This document shows positions 34,631 through 40,107 of a stretch of 40,107 nt of DNA, in pieces. Source of the DNA: Synergistes sp. (GTDB lineage Bacteria; Synergistota; Synergistia; Synergistales; Synergistaceae); the NCBI GenBank assembly GCA_017537925.1, contig JAFYJW010000006.1:1-40107 (forward strand), written 5' to 3'. The translations under genes were made by a program, and so were the position numbers. The number at the start of each line of letters is the position of its first letter. Within the stretch, counting starts at the first letter, position 1. The notes below the pieces were generated by a model. It had not been told where the DNA came from. It saw only the letters and a list, made by a program, of their open reading frames with translations, and made no database searches.

Positions 34631-36043
34631 TTACTTCGCCGCTTTTTTCTCCGTGATGTACTTGTCTATCGCCACCGCTGCGTCTTTGCCCGCTCCCATC
34701 GCAAGGATGACGGTGGCAGCGCCGGTCACGATGTCTCCGCCCGCGAAAACGCCGGGAACCGACGTCTGTCCGGTCTTTTCGTCGGCTTCGATGTAGCCTT
34801 TCTTGTTGAGCTTCATCTCGGGGAAGGTGGAAAGAAGGACCCTGTTCGCGCCCTGGCCTATTGCCTCGATCGCGCAGTCGGCTTCGATGAAGTATTCGCT
34901 GCCTTCGATCGGAACGGGGCGGCGGCGGCCGGAGGCGTCGGGCTCGCCGAGCTCCATCTTTATGACCTTGACGCCCTTAAGTTTGCCTTCGCCGTTGTCG
35001 ACATATTCAGTGGGGTTCGTGAGCCAGTTGAAGATGATGCCCTCTTCCACCGCGTGATGATACTCTTCGATACGGGCGGGAAGCTCTTTCAGCGAGCGGC
35101 GGTAAACGACTGTGACTTCCTCCGCGCCAAGGCGCTTGGCCGAGCGGGCGGCGTCCATCGCGACGTTGCCTCCGCCTATTACGACGACTTTGTGGGCCTT
35201 TTTGGCCGGCGTGTCAAACTTCGGGAATTCATAGCCGTGCATAAGGTTGATTCTTGTAAGGTACTCGGAAGCCGAGTAGACGCCGTTCAGCGTTGTGCCC
35301 GGTACGCCCTGGAAATGCGGCGCGCCTGCTCCGACAGCGATATAGCATGCGTCGTACTCTATCATTATCTCCTGCATCGTTATCGTCTTGCCGACGACGA
35401 CGTTCGTTTCGATATCGACGCCGAGCTTCTGCATGCTTTCTATCTCCATCTTTACTATCTTCTTCGGGAGACGGAATTCGGGGATGCCGTAGATAAGGAC
35501 TCCGCCGGCTGCGTGCAGAGCTTCGAATATCTTGACTTCATAGCCCATCTTGGCCAGGTCTCCGGCGACGGTAAGGCTGGAGGGGCCGGAACCAACGACA
35601 GCGACGCGGCCTTTCTTTTCGCCTTCGTACGCTTTGGGCGCCAGATCCTTCTGCGCATACTTCCAGTCGGCGACAAGGCGTTCAAGCTTTCCGATCGAAA
35701 CAGGCTCGTAATCCTTCATCTTGCCGACCGTGCAGAGACCTTCGCACTGCGACTCCTGCGGGCATACGCGGCCGCATACCGCCGGCAGGTTGGTGTACCT
35801 GTCCATGATCGCAGCGGCGCCTGCCATATCGTCTTCTCTGATGCACTTGATGAACGCGGGGATGTCTATTTTGACGGGGCAGCCGTTCACACAGGGCTTC
35901 GTCTTGCACTGCAGGCAGCGTCCGGCTTCAATTTTTCCCTCTTCAAGGGTGTATCCGAGGCATACTTCGCCAAAATTGCTTCTGCGTACCTGGGGATCCT
36001 GTTCCTTTATCGGCGTCTTCTGTTTTGAGAACGTTACAGCCAT
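34631..36043 (-). CDS. nfnB: NfnB: large subunit of ferredoxin:NADP oxidoreductase (GltD-like)
   Basis: 470 residues. The N-terminal part holds the Cys clusters CLQCKTKPCVNGCP and CGRVCPQESQCEGLC that carry two iron-sulfur clusters. A GltD-type FAD domain (VAVVGSGPSSLTVAGDLA) and an NAD(P) domain (VVVIGGGNVAMDAARSA) follow. With NfnA it forms the electron-bifurcating NADH-dependent reduced ferredoxin:NADP oxidoreductase, soluble in the cytoplasm. Automatic annotation often calls it glutamate synthase small subunit, but no gltB lies nearby and the NfnA partner is adjacent. Related pairs are also annotated as sulfide dehydrogenase (SudAB), so the exact reaction is inferred. It overlaps nfnA by 10 bases, with only a weak AGGTG before its ATG, so translation is probably coupled. 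Confidence 0.92.
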   Translation of the reverse strand: MAVTFSKQKTPIKEQDPQVRRSNFGEVCLGYTLEEGKIEAGRCLQCKTKPCVNGCPVKIDIPAFIKCIREDDMAGAAAIMDRYTNLPAVCGRVCPQESQCEGLCTVGKMKDYEPVSIGKLERLVADWKYAQKDLAPKAYEGEKKGRVAVVGSGPSSLTVAGDLAKMGYEVKIFEALHAAGGVLIYGIPEFRLPKKIVKMEIESMQKLGVDIETNVVVGKTITMQEIMIEYDACYIAVGAGAPHFQGVPGTTLNGVYSASEYLTRINLMHGYEFPKFDTPAKKAHKVVVIGGGNVAMDAARSAKRLGAEEVTVVYRRSLKELPARIEEYHHAVEEGIIFNWLTNPTEYVDNGEGKLKGVKVIKMELGEPDASGRRRPVPIEGSEYFIEADCAIEAIGQGANRVLLSTFPEMKLNKKGYIEADEKTGQTSVPGVFAGGDIVTGAATVILAMGAGKDAAVAIDKYITEKKAAK

Positions 36044-36882
36044 GTCGGTTCACCTACTTCAGCTTCGTATTTTTCCATGGATATCTTTTCTTCATCTTTA
36101 TACTGGCGGAGACGGTTCATAAATTCGTCCCAGTTTACCTTATGACCGTCAAATTCCGGGCCGTCGACGCAGGCGAAGAATATCTTGCCGTCGACGGTAA
36201 CGCGGCAGCAGCCGCACATGCCCGTGCCGTCGACCATAAGCGGGTTGAGCGATACCCAGATGGGAAGGCCGAGCTCTTTGGCAGCCTTTGTGCCGAACTT
36301 CATCATGATGGAGGGGCCTATGCACCAGCAGCGGTCGATCTTCTCGCCGCGCTGCTTGACCAGCATCTCCATAGCCTGGGTAACGACGCCCTTCATGCCC
36401 TCGGAGCCGTCGTCAGTCGTGATTATCAGCTCGTCAGAATACTCTTTGCACTCTTCCTTCATTATGACAAGGCTGGAAGTGCGGCCGCCAAGTATCGTTA
36501 TCACCTTGTTGCCGGCTTCTTTCAGAGCTTTGATGATGGGGTAGAGAGCAGCGATTCCGACGCCGCCGCCGACCATGAGCACTGTACCGTATTTCTCGAC
36601 CTCGCTCGGCGTTCCCAGAGGTCCGGAAATATCCTGGATGGCGTCTCCGACGTTCAGGCCGGAGAGAGTCGCGGTCGTTTTGCCGACTACCTGGAAAATA
36701 AGGCGGATGAGCCCTTTTTCTTTGTTGTAGTCCGCAATCGTGAGCGGTATCCTCTCGCCGTTGTCGTTGACGCGGAGAACGACGAACTGGCCCGCCTTCG
36801 CGTGGTTCGCGATACGCGGCGCTTCGACCCAGAAGTCGAACTCTTTAGGCGCCAGCTTCTGCTTTGATACGATTTTGAACAT
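36034..36882 (-). CDS. nfnA: NfnA: small subunit of ferredoxin:NADP oxidoreductase
   Basis: 282 residues of the ferredoxin reductase/PyrK-like family. The FAD-binding barrel shows IPLTIADYN, the NAD-binding part VLMVGGGVGIAALYPIIKAL, and the C-terminal Cys set GMCGCCRVTVDGK...FFACVDGPEFDGH binds the [2Fe-2S] cluster as in NfnA/SudB. ATG at 36882 with GGGAGG 8 bases upstream. First gene of the nfnAB operon. NfnAB balances NADH, NADPH and ferredoxin in anaerobic fermenters, suiting the amino-acid-fermenting life known for Synergistota. A promoter candidate lies about 70 bases upstream. Confidence 0.92.
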   Translation of the reverse strand: MFKIVSKQKLAPKEFDFWVEAPRIANHAKAGQFVVLRVNDNGERIPLTIADYNKEKGLIRLIFQVVGKTTATLSGLNVGDAIQDISGPLGTPSEVEKYGTVLMVGGGVGIAALYPIIKALKEAGNKVITILGGRTSSLVIMKEECKEYSDELIITTDDGSEGMKGVVTQAMEMLVKQRGEKIDRCWCIGPSIMMKFGTKAAKELGLPIWVSLNPLMVDGTGMCGCCRVTVDGKIFFACVDGPEFDGHKVNWDEFMNRLRQYKDEEKISMEKYEAEVGEPTWL

Positions 36883-36949
36883 GATGTACCTCCCTCAGAA
36901 TTTATGGACATGTCTGCCCAATGTCTACATTTACGCAAACCATTCTTAA

Positions 36950-36977
36950 ATTTAGCCTAATTTCATTAAATATGCAA
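36950..36977 (-). promoter_or_regulatory. Candidate promoter of nfnAB
   Basis: On the minus strand TTGCAT (36977-36972), 16 bases, CTAAAT (36955-36950). Transcription would start about 60 bases before the nfnA ATG. Pattern match only. Confidence 0.35.
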
Positions 36978-37089
36978 CATTTCGAAGAACAAATGTATAA
37001 ACCAACCAAAAAAGAATTTTAGTTTTTTTGGTATAGACCAGCGCGCGGCGGCAGAGAATGCATATCTTCCTTACCTGCTGCAAGCCGCC

Positions 37090-37119
37090 TTGACTATAAA
37101 ACATAATTTTTAGTAAAAT
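37090..37119 (+). promoter_or_regulatory. Promoter of exported cassette, overlapped by CodY-box-like sequence
   Basis: TTGACT (37090-37095), 18 bases, TAAAAT (37114-37119) is one of the better sigma-70-type matches in the window, giving a leader of about 90 bases. AATTTTTAGTAAAAT (37105-37119) matches the CodY operator consensus at 12 of 15 positions and covers the -10. CodY binding there would block transcription; this is inference from a degenerate A+T-rich motif. Confidence 0.5.
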
Positions 37120-37217
37120 CAACTTATCGGCACACACATTTTGTCAGAAATCTTAAATATGCGGACAACAGGCGCCGGAAAACATACGGCTGAAAAACAG
37201 AAAAGGAGATAAAGAAC

Positions 37218-37934
37218 ATGCAGCAGCATACTACAGACAAATCGTCAGGCAGTCTTTACAAAGCATTTCTTACCGCAGCCATGCTCTGCGCCATCGCTAT
37301 GGCGACTGTCGCCGCAGTGCCGAATATCGCTTTTGCCCACGGCGGCGGAGGCGGGGGAGGAGACGGCGGACGTGACGGAGAACCGGCGCCGCAGGAAACT
37401 GTCGAAGAAGATAAAACAGTACAGAAAAATCAACAGAAGCTTTTCTGGTCCAAGCAGAAGATGAGCAAAGCCTATAATAAATTGATCCGGCATCAGGAAC
37501 ATATGAAAACAAAGCTCCACTCTCCGGAAACATATAATTATTCTTCGCAACAGTTAGTCGCGGACATAAAGGAAGAAGATAAGCTGCAGAAAGAGCTTGC
37601 TGCCTGCCAGGAGGAAGTAAAGAATATCTGTGACGATCTGGACGTCAAGCCGCCGGCAGATGCTATGTTGGTGAGGCCGAGCGTATTAGGCCCGGCAGAG
37701 ATTACAGCAATGTCACACTTGAAAAGTGAGGAAACTCTTATCGACACATTTATACGCAAACAAAATGAAGGCAGCTCTTTTGAGGTACAAACCGCCGATG
37801 TGATAGCGGGCACTAATGATGCAAACCATAAAGAAAACCCCGGGGATGTTTACAGCCCGCCGGTTTACAGCACACAGGAAGCTAACTGGGGCATTGACGC
37901 CAAAAACTGCGACCCGGCAGACCTGATGTGGTAA
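37218..37934 (+). CDS. Exported Gly-rich/coiled-coil protein, cassette copy 1
   Basis: I do not recognise a family. 238 residues. A long signal peptide ends near AFA|H (residues about 40-41). A poly-Gly stretch (HGGGGGGGDGG) follows, then an acidic/Gln-rich part and Lys/Glu-rich helices with coiled-coil character (about 65-150: KLFWSKQKMSKAYNKL, KTKLHSPETYNYSSQQ, EEDKLQKELAACQEEV). A variable acidic C-terminus completes it. A paralogue, copy 2, lies 1,477 bases downstream; signal peptide, poly-Gly and helices are conserved, the last ~50 residues are not. AAAAGGAG precedes the ATG. It is paired with a small exported protein 47 bases on. Probably periplasmic or surface; role unknown. Confidence 0.8.
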   Translation: MQQHTTDKSSGSLYKAFLTAAMLCAIAMATVAAVPNIAFAHGGGGGGGDGGRDGEPAPQETVEEDKTVQKNQQKLFWSKQKMSKAYNKLIRHQEHMKTKLHSPETYNYSSQQLVADIKEEDKLQKELAACQEEVKNICDDLDVKPPADAMLVRPSVLGPAEITAMSHLKSEETLIDTFIRKQNEGSSFEVQTADVIAGTNDANHKENPGDVYSPPVYSTQEANWGIDAKNCDPADLMW

Positions 37935-37981
37935 ATCAGCGGACTGCCTTTCTGCGCTGTATGATATGGAGGAAAATAAAG

Positions 37982-38434
37982 ATGAAAAATAAACTTGCTG
38001 TGCTCCTTGCCGCTCTGCTCTGCATGGTCGTCTTCGCTCTGCCCGCTGCGGCCGAAAAGGGATTTACGGAGATAAAACGCGGCAATAACCTAACGCTCCT
38101 GATCAAGAACGGTTCCGTGAAGGATAAAGGGGATTACGTTTTCGGACAGATAAAGGCCGTCTACGCAAAGCCGATAAAAATGCCGGACGGGAAAATCGCC
38201 GTATCCGGCATCTGGAGCTATGCAGCCGACAAAAAAGTAAAACAGATAAAAACTCTGGCGCAGGCTATGTACGACAGCAAGAACAAAAAGATATACAGCC
38301 GCGCCTATAACTTCATCGGCGCCAAATACAGGATGATAAAGCCCGGTTCTGCCGGCGTGGATATATGGAACGCTCTGATCTACGAGGCGACCGTCAAACC
38401 GCAGAACGCCAAAAAAACAAAGACGAAAAAGTAA
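37982..38434 (+). CDS. Small exported protein, cassette copy 1
   Basis: 150 residues. Signal peptide with cleavage near PAAA|EKGF (about 22-25). The mature part is beta-rich: FTEIKRGNNLTLLIKNGSV, DYVFGQIKAVY, a WSYAADKK region, then AMYDSKNKKIYSRAYNFIG and KPGSAG...WNALIYEA, ending in a Lys-rich tail. The 'YDSKNKKI...Y...PGS...W' order is faintly like surface-adhesin E-type domains; this is a weak resemblance, not a firm call. The ATG at 37982 is chosen with GGAGG 12 bases upstream; the frame opens 54 bases earlier, inside the previous gene. A paralogue follows 1,477 bases downstream. A terminator lies 40 bases after the stop. Confidence 0.8.
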   Translation: MKNKLAVLLAALLCMVVFALPAAAEKGFTEIKRGNNLTLLIKNGSVKDKGDYVFGQIKAVYAKPIKMPDGKIAVSGIWSYAADKKVKQIKTLAQAMYDSKNKKIYSRAYNFIGAKYRMIKPGSAGVDIWNALIYEATVKPQNAKKTKTKK

Positions 38435-38474
38435 TTCTGCGTTTCCCGCAAAATACGATTCTTATCCGCCCAGC

Positions 38475-38512
38475 GACCGGATTCCGCGCTTAACGCGCTC
38501 CGGCCGTTTTTT
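38475..38512 (+). terminator. Terminator after cassette copy 1
   Basis: CCGGA/TCCGG outer stem (38477-38481 with 38499-38503) and CGCG/CGCG inner stem with a small bulge, followed two bases later by TTTTTT. Related in position and sequence to the terminator after copy 2. Confidence 0.7.
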
Positions 38513-38694
38513 CGTGACATCTTTAACAGCGCGGGAAACCGAATATCCTGCGGGGCCGCGGCATCCAATTTGAAAAAACAAAGAATGATGATAATATTGT
38601 TTCTGTAATGTTTTCATGCACTCGGCAAATATCATATTCAAAAAAACTAAATGCATTAATCCTTGACAACGCAGACAGAAAGGAGACAGAAACT

Positions 38695-39405
38695 ATGCGG
38701 GAACGTATAACAGACAAATTGCCAGGCGGCCTTTACAAAGCATTTCTTACGGCAGCCATGCTCTGCGCCATCGCTATGGCAACTGTTGCCGCAGCGCCGG
38801 ATATCGTTTTAGCCCATGGCGGCGGAGGCGGCGGGGGAGGCCATGGCGAAGAACCCGGACAGCAGGAAACTACGCAGGAAGATAAAGAAACAGCAAAAAA
38901 TAAACAGAAGCTTTTCTGGGCTAAGAAAAAAATGAACAAGGCGTTAAATAGAGTGATCAGCCACCAGGAGTACATGAAAAAAAAGCTCCACTCCCCGGAA
39001 GCGTATAATTATACAAAGGAACAGTTTGTTGCGGACATGAATGAAGAAGACAAGCTGCAGCGGGAGTTTGCGGAAAGACAAAAGGAAGTAAGAGAGCTTT
39101 GTAAGAAGCTGGACGTCAAGGAACCGCCGGAAGCTTCTCTGACAAGGCCCAGCGTGATCACCCCTGCCGACACAAGGGGAGTAGACTACCTGGAAAGCGA
39201 GTATACCGCGATTGAAATGTTATTCGACAACAGCAAGGAACCAGTAAATATCGTCGACACGGTCATAGGCACTAAAGATCAACCAGACGATGTGAGGCCC
39301 CTAGGCAGCGGCATGGGCTATCAGCGAACCTTCCAAAGCCCTCTTGATAAGTGTAATTATGACCCTTTGGATTACGACTATGGAGACCCATGGCTTGATG
39401 ATTAG
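38695..39405 (+). CDS. Exported Gly-rich/coiled-coil protein, cassette copy 2
   Basis: Paralogue of the 37218 gene, 236 residues. The N-terminus (GLYKAFLTAAMLCAIAMATV) is almost identical to copy 1 and the signal peptide ends near VLA|H. HGGGGGGGGHG and the helical block (KLFWAKKKMNKALNRV, MKKKLHSPEAYNYTKEQ, EEDKLQREFAERQKEV, LDVKEPPEASLTRPSV) are conserved. The last ~50 residues diverge and are rich in Asp and Tyr. The ATG at 38695 has AAAGGAG about 9 bases upstream; the frame is open 29 codons earlier, but that stretch is spacer sequence. It keeps the same distance to its small partner gene as copy 1. Function unknown; divergence confined to the tail suggests a variable outer part. Confidence 0.8.
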   Translation: MRERITDKLPGGLYKAFLTAAMLCAIAMATVAAAPDIVLAHGGGGGGGGHGEEPGQQETTQEDKETAKNKQKLFWAKKKMNKALNRVISHQEYMKKKLHSPEAYNYTKEQFVADMNEEDKLQREFAERQKEVRELCKKLDVKEPPEASLTRPSVITPADTRGVDYLESEYTAIEMLFDNSKEPVNIVDTVIGTKDQPDDVRPLGSGMGYQRTFQSPLDKCNYDPLDYDYGDPWLDD

Positions 39406-39458
39406 CGGTAAAGCAGAGAACCGTCCTTTGCCGTATGCTGAAACGGAGGGAAAACAAC

Positions 39459-39905
39459 ATGAAAAATAAACTCGCATCTTTACTTGCCGCTCTGCTCTGC
39501 ATGATCGTAATTGCTGCGCCCGCCGCGGCAGAAAAGGGATTTACGGAGATCAAACGCGACAAAAATATAATCCTTTTATTCAAAAACGATTCGGTAAAGG
39601 ATAAGGGTGATTATGTGTTCGGTCAGGTCAAGGTCGTATACTTAAAACCCGTGAAGACGCCGAACGGCCAAACAGCCTCCGCCGGCGTCTGGTCCTACGC
39701 GGTCGACAAAAAAGAAAAACAGGCCAAGACTCTCGCGCAGGCGATGTATGACAGCAAGAACAAAAAGATATACAGCCGCGCCTATAACTTCATCGGCACC
39801 AGATACAGACCGATAAGGCCGGGCACCGCGGGCGAAGATATACGCAACGCGCTGCTTTATGCGGCAGCAAAGCCGCAGCAAAGCGGCAAAAAAACAAAGA
39901 AATGA
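39459..39905 (+). CDS. Small exported protein, cassette copy 2
   Basis: Paralogue of the 37982 gene, 148 residues. Signal peptide ending near PAAA|EKGF; the mature sequence is about two-thirds identical by eye, with FTEIKRDKNIILLFKNDSV, KGDYVFGQVKVVYLKP, WSYAVDKKEKQAKTLAQ and an identical MYDSKNKKIYSRAYNFIG block. It has the same Lys-rich tail. CGGAGGG precedes the ATG. The better conservation of this partner compared with the Gly-rich protein suggests a constant role beside a more variable one. Function unknown. Confidence 0.8.
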   Translation: MKNKLASLLAALLCMIVIAAPAAAEKGFTEIKRDKNIILLFKNDSVKDKGDYVFGQVKVVYLKPVKTPNGQTASAGVWSYAVDKKEKQAKTLAQAMYDSKNKKIYSRAYNFIGTRYRPIRPGTAGEDIRNALLYAAAKPQQSGKKTKK

Positions 39906-39945
39906 CCCTTAGCTGATCTTGTGCAAAAACCGTCTGTTTTTCCGC

Positions 39946-39988
39946 AGCGACCGGACTCACGGATTCTTTCGTGTCCCGGTCGCTTTTT
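39946..39988 (+). terminator. Terminator after cassette copy 2
   Basis: AGCGACCGG (39946-39954) pairs with CCGGTCGCT (39976-39984), with an inner CACG/CGTG stem (39958-39961 with 39970-39973), then TTTTT. The stem is better preserved than in copy 1. Confidence 0.85.
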
Positions 39989-40107
39989 CGTGATGTCTTT
40001 AATAAACGCACGGGAAGCCGAATATCCTGCGGAGCCGCGGCGTCCGGTTTGAAAAAACAATGAATGATGATAATATTGTTTCTGTAATGTTTTCATGCAC
40101 TCCGCAA

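Larger units (their letters stand above)
36883..37217. other. Divergent intergenic region between nfnA and exported cassette
   Basis: These 335 A+T-rich bases hold no gene. They contain a weak nfnAB promoter at 36950-36977 and, on the other side, the promoter of the exported cassette (37090-37119). The middle (about 36980-37080) has poly-A/T runs and a short G+C island but no clear terminator or RNA gene. It bears no visible resemblance to the spacers after the two cassette copies. Confidence 0.7.
37218..40107 (+). repeat. Tandem duplication of an exported two-gene cassette
   Basis: Both gene starts are displaced by exactly 1,477 bases between copies (37218/38695 and 37982/39459). The spacer after copy 1 (about 38470-38635) reappears after copy 2 (about 39942-40107), including AATATCCTGCGG and GATGATAATATTGTTTCTG, shifted by about 1,479. 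The window ends inside the second spacer, so a third copy would begin about 70 bases beyond the end. Confidence 0.85.

Noticed and set aside
35054-36028. Long open frame opposite nfnB (324 codons, plus strand)
   Set aside because: It lies fully within nfnB on the other strand, has no ribosome site or recognisable motif, and long antisense frames are common opposite G+C-rich genes here.
34631-36043. Glutamate synthase small subunit (gltD)
   Set aside because: No gltB is adjacent, and an overlapping partner of the NfnA/SudB type is present, so NfnB is the better call.
38608-38694. Longer N-terminus for the copy 2 Gly-rich protein
   Set aside because: These codons fall in the intercassette spacer and have no counterpart in copy 1, whose start aligns with the ATG at 38695.

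Overview
This window looks like the chromosome of a Synergistota bacterium, probably Synergistaceae or Cloacibacillus-like; the genus is a guess. The main clue is the first gene, whose product ends in a Synergist-CTERM-type sorting tail (Ser-Gly-Cys motif, hydrophobic helix, terminal Lys cluster). Supporting signs are a Bacillus/Clostridium-like gene order in an organism with CodY, an NfnAB electron-bifurcating pair, and tightly packed genes with many GTG/TTG starts. No rRNA, tRNA, CRISPR array or insertion sequence was recognised.

Layout. 1-1731: the end of a surface protein gene and an exported acetolactate decarboxylase. 1902-9711: cysS on the minus strand, divergent from uvrC, which runs into a complete riboflavin operon (ribD-ribE-ribBA-ribH) and serS. 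9817-11643: a membrane protein/GT26 glycosyltransferase fusion preceded by direct repeats. 11679-16479: ybaB-recR, a membrane PIN-TRAM protein, fused ispDF and guaB. 16547-17347: an exonuclease III gene. 17468-21206: an accessory two-gene module with a GIY-YIG-like protein and a STAND-type NTPase carrying 42-residue TPR repeats. Its promoter is boxed by an inverted repeat. 21477-33018: a long, partly overlapping housekeeping run (dapF, lepB, rbgA, rnhB, yraN, comM, dprA, topA, trmFO, xer, codY), close to the Firmicute ylqF-rnhB-dprA-topA-trmFO-xerC-codY order but lacking clpQY. 33037-34546: a CheY-like regulator, an S1-domain protein and a DUF501 protein. 34631-36882: nfnAB on the minus strand. 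37218-end: a tandemly duplicated pair of small exported proteins with a period of about 1.48 kb. The leader of a likely third copy is cut by the window end.

How the parts fit. Most of the window is core metabolism and DNA/RNA maintenance: flavin and isoprenoid precursors, GTP, two aminoacyl-tRNA synthetases, repair, recombination and DNA uptake. Flavin made by the rib operon is the cofactor class used by NfnAB and TrmFO. CodY senses GTP and branched-chain amino acids in Firmicutes, and a 13/15 match to its operator lies just upstream of xer-codY. A weaker 12/15 match overlaps the promoter of the exported cassette.

Most likely to be new: (i) the GIY-YIG/STAND-TPR pair, a candidate NLR-like defence or conflict system; (ii) the tandem exported two-gene cassette; (iii) the GT26 fusion, whose membrane half resembles a WecA-type transferase with the catalytic DD replaced. 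All function calls are read from sequence by eye and no database search was run.
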